From the NCBI GenBank assembly GCA_022606425.2, contig JAHDVF020001320.1:124001-188000 (forward strand): a stretch of DNA of 64,000 bases, written 5' to 3'. The notes below the pieces were generated by a model. It was not told the origin of the DNA. It did not search any database and worked only from the letters and a program-made list of their open reading frames with translations. Shown one piece after another: positions 20,690 to 31,727 of this stretch (positions are counted from its first letter, which is position 1; the number at the start of each line of letters is the position of its first letter). The translations under genes and the position numbers were made by a program. Source of the DNA: Lepidostoma basale (lineage: Eukaryota; Arthropoda; Insecta; Trichoptera; Lepidostomatidae).

Positions 20690-20880
20690 CTTTCTTCTTC
20701 TTCCGCGGGAGATGCCTATTGGTGGCGATGAGGTTCGTAACCCATCACACCGCATCTCTCGCGGGGCGAAAAGAGAATGATGGAGTGCCGCATCAGTAAA
20801 AGTGTGACAGTTCATTCTTTCTGCCTACCCTTTCTGGGAGACGGCATGATGGTTAGTTAGTAAGTTAGTTAGTTTGACTT
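20690..20880 (+). mobile_element. NA-A copy, 5'-truncated
   Basis: GGGAGATGCCTATTGGTGGC, GATGAGGTTCGTAACCCATC, GATGGAGTGCCGCATCAGTA, LINE-A end, tail of GTTA units with one GTAA (20851-20874). Confidence 0.8.
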
Positions 20881-21070
20881 TGACTGAAAATTCGTACCTT
20901 TAAATTAGAGCGAAAACATAGACTTTTTTAAAATTACGTTTGGAGCTATTTATCATATATATAATATTTTAAATTGTATTTTTATCTACTGGTAAAAATA
21001 AATGAAACGTTTATCAGTTATTTTGTAAAATAATACATAGTTTAGGTCGAAACACTGTGAATCTTCATCA

Positions 21071-21296
21071 TTATTAACTGTTAAAAGTTATAACACTGCT
21101 TTAATATCATAATTTTTATTTTTATTAACATTTCGAGAATGCCGCGACAGCTGTTACGCCAACCGATGTTGGCATCATCAAGTGTTAGTTGTTTTTAACA
21201 CTATCTGTTGGCGAAACAACTGTCGCGATATTCTCAATACGTGAATAATAAAAATTGTGGAACAATAACAGCGTTATAAATTTGAACAGTTAATAC
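21071..21296. repeat. F5 palindromic element
   Basis: Arms of about 100 bp are inverted across their whole length (ATTAACTGTT outward; AGAATGCCGCGACAGCTGTT inward). The left arm keeps a module on the minus strand (21146-21181); the right arm has lost the 5' half of stem II (CTGTTGGCGAAACAACTGTC). Confidence 0.8.
21146..21181 (-). ncRNA. Hammerhead-like module, family F5
   Basis: Minus strand: TTGATGA (one mismatch), extra T, perfect 6-bp stem GCCAAC/GTTGGC, GTAA in place of GAAA (a core mutation), self-complementary ACAGCTGT, C. Probably inactive here. Confidence 0.45.
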
Positions 21297-22224
21297 GTTA
21301 TTTTATTTTATATACTCGGTATGAGCAGGTATTTTTTTAAATTGCAAAATAAATTATCTTCGGTTGTAGCTTTTGATATATCGAAAAGTATATTCTCTTT
21401 ATCGCTTTCGATACTCTGTGAGCATACGTTGATCTTTGAGCACATATGTAGCTTGTATGTATGTACAAAGATATGTGTGCCAGTTATCTGAAGTCAGAAG
21501 CATTCCTCCTTCGCTACTCCGAGAAAACAACAACATATTATACTAGCAGAGTACATCATTAAAGGAAATGTTTTTTCATATAACAGCCGTCACGTAACAC
21601 GTTCCCGGAGACAAATCAAGTTCAAAAAGTTATAAGACTTGTTCGTAGCAATCAAGCAACTGAGAGATAATTCAAGAGTTAATCGTAAGGCCGCTCTCCT
21701 TGGCCCAAACAGAAGGATACTTAACTATTAATTGATTTATACCTTGGGAAGACGTGCCCCACGATACATTAGCGAGTAAATCTTATTTGGGCTGTGTAAC
21801 TCGGGAGTGAACTGGCTTCGAGTATAATTCGCTATGTAGAATCGCTTCTGAGCGAGTGTTTAAAAGTGGAAGTTGTGAACTCTCCTCGCTAAACTTGCTC
21901 TTGTTTGAGGGAAAAACTTTCCAGAGGGTTCAGATCGATAGGGGGCGAATCTCTGGTTCATTCAGAAACACGGGAACATTCCACCAATCGTACAACACGC
22001 ACGAGCGGGAGCTTATGTGTAACTTCCAATACGGTTATCCTTTCAGGATGTCACCGGAATGTGGAATAATTAACGGTCACGCTTTGCTTTTCAAGCTATA
22101 ACTACAAAAAGCGTACAAATCGTGCGAGTATTTATCTCGTCAAAAGTTTATTTGTTCTTCTATAATAAACACTCGATGTAAATTTCGTATTTTAATATAA
22201 TATTTCATAACAATAATTTTACAA
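21297..22224. other. Unassigned stretch with higher-GC island
   Basis: 21480-22100 is less AT-rich and matches no repeat. An 81-codon plus frame (21856-22101) has no recognisable domain. Candidate host-unique DNA. Confidence 0.35.
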
Positions 22225-22650
22225 TTAATACAATTTTACAATTTGAATAAATTCTTCAAAAATGTTTTAAAGTTTTTGCTAGTGTTGATTGTTTTAAGTG
22301 CCTAAAAACAGTTAATAAAAAAACAGTGTAAAAAAATTAATAAATCGACATGCTGACGACATGTGCACCATCTAAAAGAACATTATATTTTAAATTATTA
22401 TTATTTGTTATTTTTTAATTTTTTTATATCATTGTATTTTATATAATTTTTTTGAGATTTATTTTGTAGACGTTGGACAATCGAGTGTGCGCGGTAGATG
22501 CCTATTGGTGGCGATGAGGTTCGCAACCCATCACACCGTGTCTCTCGCAAGGGCGAAAAGAGAAGGATGGAGTGCCGTATCCATTAAAGTGTGGCAGTAC
22601 ATTCTTTCTGCCTATCCTTTCTTAGATACGGCGTGATGGTTAGATAGTTA
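22225..22650 (+). mobile_element. NA-A element, most complete plus-strand copy
   Basis: About 425 bp: 5' block (CAATTTGAATAAATTCTTCA, TTTTAAGTGCCTAAAAACAG), ATGTGCACCATCTAAAAGAA, T/A-rich spacer, GATGCCTATTGGTGGCGATG, AGGTTCGCAACCCATCACAC, GGATGGAGTGCCG, LINE-A terminus and a degraded tail. Shares its 3' 80 bp with LINE-A, so it is likely moved by the LINE-A machinery. Confidence 0.75.
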
Positions 22651-23640
22651 ATTAATAATTTTACAACAAAAATAACAAAATCAATTTTAGGGGAAAGGAA
22701 CGACGTCATCCATAGTCAAAATAAAAAAGGGCAATAGACACCTTATTTCTAGGAAAAAAAATACCGTTGCTTATACGTATTATATATTAGAAGAGAAAAA
22801 AACGCATTACTTTGGAAACGTTTTGAATCGGAGGCCAGCTGGTTAGTAGAAGAAAAGCTATTTACTTAGCCACCTAGATATTTAAACTAATGGCAATATT
22901 TCTAATACATACGCTACGGTAAAAGTTCAAAAGCTTTTTTTTATAAATTGGCTGACTGTTGCGCATTTTTACTTTAACTATGAACGACTCTTAGGAGGTA
23001 CTACGATCCCGCAAAATCCCATTCCGAAGTCAAGTTGCTATGTCGTGCCCTCCCTTGTAAGTTGTTACACGTTCGATAAAAATGGCTTCGGGTATGTACG
23101 TAAAAATAAACTCAATTTTCTGGATAACATTACGTCATTTATGAAATAAGTAACGAGAATAAAAATAACTATACTTGAAAGATATCGCTGGAAAAATATC
23201 AGCGGATGTCACCCACCACGCTGTAATCTAAAGGAAATAAACACGTCGCTGTCGCCGTCGTTCGTTAAATTTATAATTTTTCCGTTGTAAACATGTTTTA
23301 AATGTGTACTTGGGTATTTTTCTTACTTCGTTATCTTTAAAATAAATATTTAATCCGTTTCATGTAACGATGATTACTTGTTTATCATTATTGTATCGGA
23401 CGTATGCACATAGTTTATTATTTTTTATTATTTTATTTCATTATTTGCAAATATGTTCATTTTATTTAATTAATGTGAGTCATTTTATATTAATTTAAGT
23501 TTTAATTTGTTTCTGTAATTTTTTAAATAAATAAGGCGGTCGGAAAGGAATAGAAGCGCATAGTAACGAAGATGTGTGCAGTAGCTCTGCCAAAATAAAT
23601 CGATAATATTCTCGGAAATAATGGCCGTTTGACGCGCCAT
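22651..23640. other. Unassigned stretch
   Basis: No repeat family or gene recognised. 22980-23060 is slightly GC-richer. Confidence 0.4.
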
Positions 23641-24063
23641 TGTTAACAGCCAATCATAACGCCGTGGCAACAGCAACTAGCGAAGAGTGTACTGAAATTC
23701 TCGGAAAACAGAAAACCGTTACCAACGCTATCGCTAGTTGCTTGGTGCCGCGGAGGTTATATAAGCCGGTCGTGTTTGGAATCGGCACTCACTCTCTCAC
23801 ACGCACTCACTCGCTGCGCGTCCGGAGGCTTTAAGCACTCCTACCTACGTGAAAACCAGTCCTTGTAAGGGCTTTGAGCTACTGACACCACTCTCTTCGT
23901 TTCAACTCCTGCACCGATCGCCGCAATATAATAAAACTTGGTTTTATTACACACAAGTATCATCACGCCGCATTCTCCGCTTTCACCATCTACACTACAT
24001 CGGAGACGAGTAGCAGTCAGCGAACTAAAAAAATATTAATAGTACGGGGGGAGCAATCCGTAC
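23641..24063 (+). promoter_or_regulatory. LTR-like or promoter-like island
   Basis: A GC-richer block with a CCAAT box (23650-23654), TATATAAG (23758-23765), an arthropod-like initiator candidate about 30 bp downstream (GGCACTCACTC), and AATAAAA at 23930-23936. It begins TGTTAACA and ends CCGTACA, as an LTR might. An 11-bp perfect inverted repeat (GCAACTAGCGA at 23673-23683, TCGCTAGTTGC at 23731-23741) lies upstream of the TATA box. TATA and poly(A) signal about 170 bp apart suggest a solo LTR. No flanking duplication or internal region was found, so a genuine promoter is also possible. Confidence 0.4.
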
Positions 24064-24220
24064 AATTATAGTTGATTCCTTTCTATCTGAAACTCTAATA
24101 GATAGGGAATTAACATAACATATTTATTGCACAATGATTTTTTTTTAATTTGTACACAACACACACTTTATTACAAATCTATTATATTGTATAATTGTAT
24201 TGTTTATAAAATATAATAAT

Positions 24221-24480
24221 ATGTTTTGTGAATGTATACTTATACTTGTATACGAATACTGGATTTCACCCATGGTGGGTGATTAATTCATGAAATTTAA
24301 TTGTATCTCAATGGAGACGAAGATGCAAACTGGAAACTTAATATGGTTGATCAAGGTGTTTACAGGACTTATGACCTGTCATTGGTTGGGTTAAGCGCAC
24401 GTTTTATGTAATTGAAACCGCGTCTTCGTCTCTATTGAGATACAATTAAATTTCATGAAATATAATAATGTTTCTAGAAA
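24221..24480. mobile_element. M1 MITE, foldback copy
   Basis: Begins with the M1 terminal repeat (GTGAATGTATACTTATACTT), includes the core (GGTGTTTACAGGACTTATGA), then returns with an inverted arm: GAGACGAAGATGC at 24319-24331 pairs with GCGTCTTCGTCTC at about 24422-24434, and ATTTCATGAAAT marks both ends of the stem. Confidence 0.7.
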
Positions 24481-25204
24481 ACGTACATTACCATTTACAG
24501 GTTTATGACAACAATAGTTTAAATTGCAATTTTATTTAATCGTTTTCTGTTAAATAATTCACTTAATTTGTTCAATACATCCACGTTTTTTTTAAATAAA
24601 AATTAAATGATTCTAACAATGGTTATCAAAATGTATGTATATTGGTATATGTCGATGGTTGTACTGCGTAATGTGTTTTGCCTATGCATAGGGAATACCA
24701 ATATCGACATGACTTTTAAATACTCAAACGAATATTCTCTTCGAGATTACCAATTTTTGATGCTTTTATGAAAAAAATTCTTTAAAAAATTAGTTACAAA
24801 CATGATTTACAATTTTTCTGTATTACATATTTTGTAAATCAATAACGTACTTATTTTTCGAACTGATTCGGCACCTCATTCGGCACCTGGTACCTACCTA
24901 GGTCATTATTTATTAATTTATTTATATAAATGGACAATTGCTGCTAAAATGCGCATACAAATGAAACTATATATTTCAAAATGTTATTCTTTAAAAGTGA
25001 TTCTGAGAGAATAAACCTAAAATGATTAGCTGCCAACGATTCTATGAAATTGAAAAGATGACAATTAACATAATGGAAATATATTGATGCTGCATAATGT
25101 TAACAGATTGGTTTTTTAAGTAATAAAGTATTTGGATTATCATTCTTCCGTTATTAAACGTCTGATTTCCAGAACTTCTTTTTTTCTCCGTTTTCTAGTT
25201 TAAT
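24481..25204. other. Unassigned AT-rich stretch
   Basis: No repeat match or gene seen. Confidence 0.4.
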
Positions 25205-25440
25205 TTGGAACACTGTTATAATGCCACAATGTATATTTATTGTATTTATTTAATTTCTTTGAAACTGTCGCGATAGCTCTTTCACCTACCGATATTGACA
25301 TCATCATCTGTTACAATCATCTGGCATTATAATCAGTATAATCAGTTTTTTATAACACTCGATGATGTCAACATTGGTTGACGAAACAGCTGTCACTAAA
25401 ATTGAATTAAATGAATTGTGAAATTTTTACAGTGTTTCAA
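25205..25440. repeat. F5 palindromic element
   Basis: Inverted arms starting GGAACACTGTTATAATG and ending in ACAGTGTTTC. Both arms hold a module; the right one (25358-25394) is the better preserved. Confidence 0.75.
25358..25394 (+). ncRNA. Hammerhead-like module, family F5
   Basis: CTCGATGA (box with one change), extra T, perfect 6-bp stem GTCAAC/GTTGAC around ATTG, GAAA, self-complementary ACAGCTGT, C. Stem I pairing is poor. Confidence 0.5.
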
Positions 25441-25539
25441 TATACCCGTTATTTGTATTATTCGAAAAAAAAATTCAAGTAGGTTGTTTTTATTACATCT
25501 CTTTATTTGCCTCTTTATATTGTTTTTCGGATATACATC

Positions 25540-25735
25540 ACTCTTTACTACATTTTTCTTCGTGTCAATGACAAACAGTTTAGCCTTAAAACTGGACGTT
25601 TCACTTTTCTTGCCACTATGGTAGAAGGTTTTTCCGATTTTGTGTCGTTTGAAGGGGCGCCGGGTGTTATCTTTATGGTTAGAGTAACACCACACACTAA
25701 GGCACTTACCTTGCTCTTATATTAATAATAATTTA
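25540..25735 (+). repeat. Dispersed repeat R1
   Basis: Shares GTAGAAGGTTTTTCCGATTT, TGTGTCGTTTGAAGGGGCGC, GGTTAGAGTAACACCACACA with 59370-59510 (plus), 63105-63175 (plus) and 30225-30320 (minus). Origin unknown; no terminal repeats or coding traces seen. Confidence 0.6.
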
Positions 25736-25769
25736 TCCATTACATATGCATTAACACATTAATTTTAAA

Positions 25770-26378
25770 ATGTTCAAATCGTTCTCGGATTACCAATCTG
25801 CCCTAATATGTCATTCCTTGGACTCTCTCGAAAATAGACGTACGCTCAATGATCTGATGCTGCTTCACAAAATCTTTCACTATAAAATTGATAACTCTGA
25901 ACTTCTTTGCAAATTGACACTCAATACCCCTATATCTCGCACAAGATACACCGCAAGACAAGTTTTCCATGTCCCTGTTTATCGCACTAACTACGCTCAA
26001 AGCGCGGCAATGTACAGGATTTATAACAACTACAACAAGTATTTTGGAGACATCGATGTTTTCCATTTGAACGAACAAAACATAAAAAAACGATAGGAGC
26101 AACCTTTCGGCGTGGATGAGACCATGATGTTACATGATATTATAATATGTTATTTTTATTTTTACTTTTAATTTTGTTCTTATTTCTACTACTATTATTA
26201 TGTTTAACTCTCAATCATTTTGTTTGCCCGTATTTTGCCTTAGCTTAAAATCAATTAACTGTTTATTGTATTTGTGGTAACATGTGATTGGCTTTATTTA
26301 TTATTTTTCTTAATGTTTCTTAATAAATATATTGATATCGCTGTATGCTGCCCTTACTGAACAAATAAATAAATATAT
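25770..26378 (+). pseudogene. LINE-D (jockey/CR1-like) C-terminal fragment and 3' UTR
   Basis: A 108-codon open frame (25770-26096) reads SLENRRTLNDLMLLHKIFHY, then ISRTRYTARQVFHVPVYRTN and YAQSAAMYRIYNNYNKY. This follows the pattern at the end of jockey/CR1-type RT proteins: a conserved RR-x-x-x-D-L-x-x-x-H/YK block, then a basic stretch and a Y-rich end. A T-rich 3' UTR with TGTGGTAACATGTGATTGGC and an AAATAAATAAATA tail (26361-26376) follows and matches 9080-9346. RT palm and endonuclease are absent. Confidence 0.7.
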
Positions 26379-26999
26379 AGCAAATAATTAAAAATTGAAT
26401 CAATCTTTCTAATCAGACGAAATTGTAATAAAAAGAGTAATTATTGTGGAAACTACGCAAAAATATGAAATTTGGATAATGCCGGGTTACAAAATCACGC
26501 CCTATTTATATTAATAACGCGATAAAAACCTTAATTATCAAGAGCCATACTGTGTAAACTTTGCATTCTAGATAGCGGTTAATGAGGAATACTCAGCGAC
26601 AACTTTTAATTACTCCGATCCGGGAGGGAGTCTCCAATTGACATTGAAAGTTGGTTAAAGCAATTGGGTGTTGAATTATCAATAGAGCACTATCTGTTTC
26701 GGTCCGTTTAACGATACGTTTCATCGGCGTTAGTTATATTTACTCCATAATCCACCTAATATTAATTTGATCTCTCTGTGAACCAATATTTATCAATTCA
26801 ATTAGAATAGTTTACCTAATATGAAATGTAAATTGACATTAGCTACGTATCAAACTACGAATCATATGTAATGTTTATTATACAGACGGGACAGACACCG
26901 CTTTAGGTATGATATATTGGCAAAAAACAAAAAAAATACGAAATACCACAAGAAATACCAAACGCGTCTCTTGATTAACTTATTGTTACATTAACAATG
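26379..26999. other. Unassigned stretch
   Basis: 26520-26760 is slightly GC-richer and unmatched elsewhere in the window; no gene recognised. Confidence 0.35.
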
Positions 27000-27190
27000 A
27001 TAAAAAAATTCCATATTTAATTATTAATACGAATAAAAACGTGAGTTTCGCCCTTCTAAGACATAATCAAATATCTACATTTGATAATACCAATAACGCA
27101 AAAAATATAATTCCCATAAAATATTATATAATAAAACTTTAATAAAACATATGTTTTCTTAAAGTCAAACATACCTTTAAGCTTATCAAA
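27000..27190. repeat. F2 palindromic element, degenerate
   Basis: CCATATTTAATTATTAATAC, then GTTTCGCCCTTCTAAGACAT and a mirrored TTTGATAATACC, TTCCCATAAAATATTATATA. Confidence 0.55.
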
Positions 27191-27255
27191 AAGCATTATA
27201 ACAATGTTAATAGTTGAAAAAAAAGAGTTTAAATAGTGAATTGTTTGGTGATGTT

Positions 27256-27325
27256 TTGTGTATGTGTGTGTGTGTGTATGTGTGTGTGTGTGTGTGTGTG
27301 TTGTGTTGTGTTGCGTATGTTGTGT
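27256..27325 (+). repeat. TG microsatellite
   Basis: About 24 TG units with two TA interruptions, followed by TTGTG-type repeats. It is followed at 27333-27365 by an F2 module on the minus strand (GATAATGGCTAAGATAGGCG, AAACATAA). Confidence 0.9.
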
Positions 27326-27424
27326 GTTGTGTTTTATGTTTCGCCTATCTTAGCCATTATCAAAAGTAGTTATATCTACTATTCCGGTATTCACGGAATG
27401 GCTGCGTTGCTTTATCTTCGTTAC

Positions 27425-27665
27425 GGTGACTTCTAACAATAATCTTCTTCTTGTCAATCGTTTCCCACGTGATTGATGGACGTGTCCATCCTGTAAGTCA
27501 TTGACAATGGCACGTCATGCGCTACTGTCACCCGTCAGTCTCCAGGCTGCAGCTAACGAGAGACCAGTCAGCTCCCTGATTTGATCGGACCAGCGGTTGG
27601 TTGTCTCTGTGGTTGTCCATTGGGTCGCCTTTCCTCCAATTTGCCCATAATGATGAAATTTTCAA
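27425..27665 (-). repeat. GAA-tailed LINE 3' fragment (B2 group)
   Basis: Minus strand: RWSDQIRELTGLSLAAAW and RLTGD in one frame, then a frame break and a CTT/GAA tail at 27433-27450. This is a common ending of insect LINE proteins. Confidence 0.65.
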
Positions 27666-27704
27666 GGTTGTTTTGATCGATAATAATAATAAATTTATTT
27701 ATAG

Positions 27705-27875
27705 ATATCTAATACGAATAACAAACGTTTCATAGAAGTTTAATTATAAAATGTATCAAGTATAAGATAATATTAAAATTGTACGTTTTAATTCGTGTTA
27801 ATTAATTAATTTATTTGTGGTTTCATATTATTGTTCAAAAAACAATAAAAAATAAAAATATATTTATTAGTCATT
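27705..27875. repeat. F2 element, degenerate
   Basis: AATACGAATAACAAACGTTT, AGAAGTTTAATTATAAAATG on the left; mirrored TTCGTGTTAATTAATTAATT and TATTGTTCAAAAAACAATAA on the right. Confidence 0.5.
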
Positions 27876-28739
27876 AGACCTTTTATATAAAATATTTTAT
27901 GTGTATTATGTGTTAGTTTAGTTCTAAAAGATGTTTGGAAATTTAAAATAACATTGTTTATAATCCAGAATAATGTGGCTAATAAACGACGTTATTTTCA
28001 ATTTCCAAAGTGTATTACTATGGAATTCCACAGTGTTAATGCCTTAGCTTTCAATCAACTAAAATATGAAATTTAATTCGAAATTTAAAATAATACTATT
28101 TTTACGAAAAGGAAAGGGTGATGAAATACAGTATATACGAGTATATATGATATAATCTTAGATGCTTTTGTTTCAAGCGACAAAATCTCGCCGTGTCTCG
28201 AGTAACCCCTTGTCTCGAGTAAGACAATCTTTCTCTTCTATTTACTAGGTATCATGATGCTACTGTGAGTGAGATAAGTATCAAGAGATAGGGAGGGTCG
28301 TACTCTTTTTACTGACATCCATGTAAACAACGTTAACATATACCATAAGGTTGAAGGATATTAATGGAGGGAACATTTGGTAATTTTAATTGGGGTGTTT
28401 GAAGCCGTCTTCCCGTATACAGCTTTAAACCAGAACATTATTAATAACATACATCATGGGTTCTATTTTTGAGCCGAGAAATATTCAGAGGAAAATGTTC
28501 GAGGCGACAAAAACAAATCATTACCCCGTTTTCCAGAGGGATAAATAAAGAAATTGATGACAATTCTGCCCTTTTCCAGCAAACATATTCAGATAAATTT
28601 TCATTAATACCAAGAAAGATACACGAACGACGATGATGTGACCCAGATATTTCGATTAAAAGGGTACACTCCGCTAACTTAAAGATTTTTTAGGGCGCAG
28701 GGGTGCCCATTCGTCAGCCTCGCTCATTTACTTCTTAGG
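27876..28739. other. Unassigned stretch
   Basis: Contains a TGGAATTCCACAGTGTTAAT block at 28020-28040, also near 19995, 59060 and, partly, 11837. The segment 28692-28751 (AGGGCGCAGGGGTGCCC, GTCAGCCTCGCTC) recurs at 38336-38394. No gene recognised. Confidence 0.4.
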
Positions 28740-29180
28740 CCCGTCCCCTATCTAATGGAACTGATGTAAACTGATGTGATGTCCCCCATAGGGGACCAAT
28801 CTAGTGCGTCCTGAGCGATGCAGGCTGGGTTCCGTCTCAGAGTGTGACCGATCCACTGTCATTTTCGTCTAGCGCCTTGTTTTCTAATTGGCTTTTCACC
28901 TGACATGGTCCAAAGAACGGCATTTGACACTGTTTGAAGCCAATAGATCTTGAATATTGAGCGAAGGCACTAAAGTTTTCCGATAACGTCTGCGGTAGAT
29001 TTTCAAGTCTCAAATCCGTACAGCAGTACGCTTTTAATGCTACTGCTGAATATTTGGAGCTTGAGCTTTCTCTAAATGATACTGGAACCTCATATAAGGC
29101 GAAGCATAGCAAAAGCTCTCCTTGCCTTGTTAAGTCTGCTGGCTACATCTTCCTCCGTTAATGAGTAAATAATGGATATT
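28740..29180 (-). pseudogene. LINE-E RT C-terminal fragment
   Basis: In the right minus frame the sequence reads VASRLNKARRAFAMLRLI, SSSIKSVLLYGFETWKSTA, IFKIYWLQTVSNAVLW, GARRK, a TGA, QWIGHTLRRNPACIAQDALD, WSPMGD. SIKSxLLYGxExW and W-x-W-I-GHTLRR, then AL-W-P-G, are the conserved end of one LINE group. The 91-codon open frame at 29112-28837 is a shadow in another frame. Several stops show it is dead. Confidence 0.75.
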
Positions 29181-29717
29181 TAGAGGAATTCTCTGGTTTT
29201 AATATGACTTCTAATTGTAAGTTGTTGTACTCTTTCAAATATTTATTGTTATAAAAAAAATAAACAAATGCTTGGTTTGAATAATACTCGTATTCCCGTA
29301 ACAATATTTTCTAAACATTGTCCTTCATTTTAAACTGAAATAAACACGTATAATTACAACAATAATTATTGTTTCTATATACATAAACAAAATGATAGCG
29401 TTTTTTTATTTTACTTTTATCGCACTTGGAATACGAAATCACAAATTTTCGTTTGTACAGTCAGAGAGTAGAACGTTTACCTAATAAAAACATCCAGATA
29501 AGCTCCCGCACTCATCTGAAATACGCCAGCATCGTACGGATCCAGGCATGCTCGCATCACGCTGCGCAGATAAAATATTCTATCAAAAAAATTCAATTGC
29601 TCCTAAACCGAAATTTAATAAATATTTTAAAATCAAAAACACTTTTTTGACTATATTAAAGTCTTTATTTAAATAGCGAACAAGTAGAAAAGAAGAATGA
29701 ACACAATGTATCCATTG
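29181..29717. other. Unassigned stretch
   Basis: Frame 29426-29650 has no recognisable motif. No repeat match seen. Confidence 0.35.
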
Positions 29718-30150
29718 TTTCAAGAACAATGATATAAAACTCTGTATTAAATCATTTCTATGGATGAAAACGTCCGTTGACAACAATCTTTATTTTTTAG
29801 GAATTACATTCACCTTGCAACCATGCAAACAATCTAATGATTCATAAGTAATGCCTTGCCTTGACAAAGTGTATTATCCCCATAAAATATAATAAAACTT
29901 CTAGATATACTCGTATATTGTTTCTGGGACATTGATGTGCAACTCCATAATAAATTGTTAATACGAATGAAAACGTCTGCTTCCTTGAAGTTTTATGTGA
30001 ATGATATGTTTCGCCTGTCTAAGGCATTATAAAATGTTATTCAATAATTCCTTGGACAGGCGACATATGTCATTCAAATAAAATATAATAAAACTTCTAG
30101 AAAACTGAAGTTTTCATTCCTTTAAATTGAAACTTATAGAAAACAAACTT
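29718..30150. repeat. Two adjacent F2 palindromic elements
   Basis: 29718-29905 and 29920-30150 each carry the F2 arms: GAATGAAAACGTCTG, CATAAAATATAATAAAACTT, CTAGAAAAC. The second has GATATGTTTCGCCTGTCTAA around a central inverted repeat. Confidence 0.6.
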
Positions 30151-30224
30151 TTCAACTTTTTGATATAAATGGCTTAAATTGGCAAAATTTTCAATGGAAT
30201 AATTTTTTGATAAAATGGCTTAAA

Positions 30225-30320
30225 GTGGCAACAGTGAAGAAGGTGCCCCAGACCTTTGATGTTACTTTAACTATAACATCCCGGAAACAACACAAAGTCG
30301 AAAAAAACTTTCACCACAAT
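30225..30320 (-). repeat. Dispersed repeat R1
   Basis: Inverted match to the R1 copies: AACATCCCGGAAACAACACA, AAGTCGAAAAAAACTTTCAC. Confidence 0.55.
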
Positions 30321-30474
30321 GACAAGAGAATACGAGAGATATGGTCATTTTATGGCTATGTCTACAAAGTTGGTTACCGTTGACAAGGCGAAGAAAAGGA
30401 AGACAGAAAGAACTTTACAAAAAAAAAATAGTTCCCCATTATTGTATATTATATATTTTATTGGATATTTTTTT

Positions 30475-30875
30475 GAGTTATGTTTATTTGATAATAAATA
30501 CGAATTTAAAGGTTAGTTTTCTAGAAGTTTTATTATATTTTATGGGAATGACATGTTTTGCCCTTCTAAGGCATTATCAAATGATAATGCCAAGAACTGC
30601 GACAAATAATTAATATATTAAACGATCATAAAATACAAAAAAATTCTAGAAAACTGTCGTTTTTATTCATATTAATTATTTAATATGGAGGTTAACATGA
30701 TTGTTCAAGAAACAATAAAAATGTATTTTTTTGGAAGACAACTGTTGATAATTAAACAATTTAGTTACAAAAAATATTGAAAATAACAATTTCTCGATGC
30801 ATTATCAAATAAAATATCAATTTGATAATACCTTAGCAAGATAAATGATGACATCCCCATAAAAACAAGCGCTTT
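30475..30875. repeat. F2 palindromic elements
   Basis: TTCTAGAAGTTTTATTATAT, GAATGACATGTTTTGCCCTT, CTAAGGCATTATCAAATG and the mirrored arm to AAGAAACAATAAAAATG; a second degenerate unit follows at 30775-30875. Confidence 0.6.
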
Positions 30876-31025
30876 CTTAATAGAGATTATTTTACATGTA
30901 TTTTTTTTTTCATTAATCAGAAAGATGAAAAATATATTTGATTATATTTTTAGATTCTTTCAAAAAAATTCATTTAACAAAATTTTGGCTATGGGAAACA
31001 TTAACTTATTTTTTTTTTAAATTTT

Positions 31026-31216
31026 GAAACACTGCTAGTAAACGTGTTACAAAATATTTTAGGATAGCATCGCGACAGCTGTTTACTTCTTCAGGTGTTA
31101 CAAACAACTATTATTATTGTTTGTAGCACTTGATGATGCCAACATAGTTAGGCGAAAAAACTGTAACGACAGTCTCATATAAATTGTTTGTGATTTGTAC
31201 AATAAAAGTGTTTAAA
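31026..31216. repeat. F5 palindromic element
   Basis: GAAACACTGCTAGT on the left, mirrored AAAAGTGTTTAAAA on the right. The left module has an exact CTGAAGA box on the minus strand but lost stem II (CTGAAGAAGTAAACAGCTGT); the right has TTGATGATGCCAACATAG with a decayed GAAA. Confidence 0.7.
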
Positions 31217-31299
31217 ATTAAAACACTTAATTAAGTTTAATCGTATTGACCGTTTTTTATTTTATCAATTCTTTATTTAAGCTTTATTTTTATGTCAAA

Positions 31300-31727
31300 A
31301 ATACAATGCGTTCTGATTGTTGGTACTTATGGTCTTGAAACTGGAAACACTGTCCAGTCAAAGTGCCGAGAAGATACGAGTGACCCAAAGAGTCATGTTA
31401 GGAATACGCCTAAGAGACAGAGTCAAAAACGATACAGTGAGTGAAAAAACCAAGGTCACTGACATCATCCACCGGGTGGCGACTCTAAAATGCAATGGAC
31501 AGGTCACATGGTCGATGAAAAATTGACAACAAGACTGCTGACTTGGAGACCATGGAAGGCAAAGAGAGGTGCAGGGCGACCGCAACTACGGTGGAAGGAT
31601 AATCTGAACAGACACGTCGGAATAACCTGGATGCAGTCTGCAGAAGACAGAGTGACATGGAATCAAATGAAGGAGGCCTTTGTCCAGAAGTGGACAGAAA
31701 AAGGCTGAGGAAGAAGAAGAATAAATG
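31300..31727 (+). pseudogene. GAA-tailed LINE RT C-terminal fragment (B2 group)
   Basis: Frames 31317-31526 and 31490-31708 give SAEKIRVTQRVMLGIRLRDR, then MQWTGHMVDEKLTTRLLTW, KRGAGRPQLRWKDNLNRHVG and AEDRVTWNQMKEAFVQKWTE. R-MLGI-L-DR, W-GH, GRP-RW and a W-rich C-terminus are the usual order at the end of LINE RT proteins. One frameshift separates the halves. Tail GAAGAAGAAGAATAA at 31710-31724. Confidence 0.85.

Noticed and set aside
21050..21066. GGTCGAAACACTGTGA as another hammerhead core (also near 47545, 51775 and 54550)
   Set aside because: GAAAC is present, but no CTGANGA-like box or stem II hairpin precedes it in any copy.
22490..22530. Pol III promoter in NA-A
   Set aside because: Only a B-box-like GAGGTTCGCAACCC is clear; the best A-box candidate overlaps it, so spacing is wrong.
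27236..27436. Open frame over the TG microsatellite
   Set aside because: It is a translation of the repeat (VCVCVC) and not a protein.
28837..29112. 91-codon open minus-strand frame that looks like a gene
   Set aside because: The conserved LINE-E protein motifs (SIKSVLLYGFETW, WIGHTLRR) lie in another frame of the same strand, so the long frame is a shadow.
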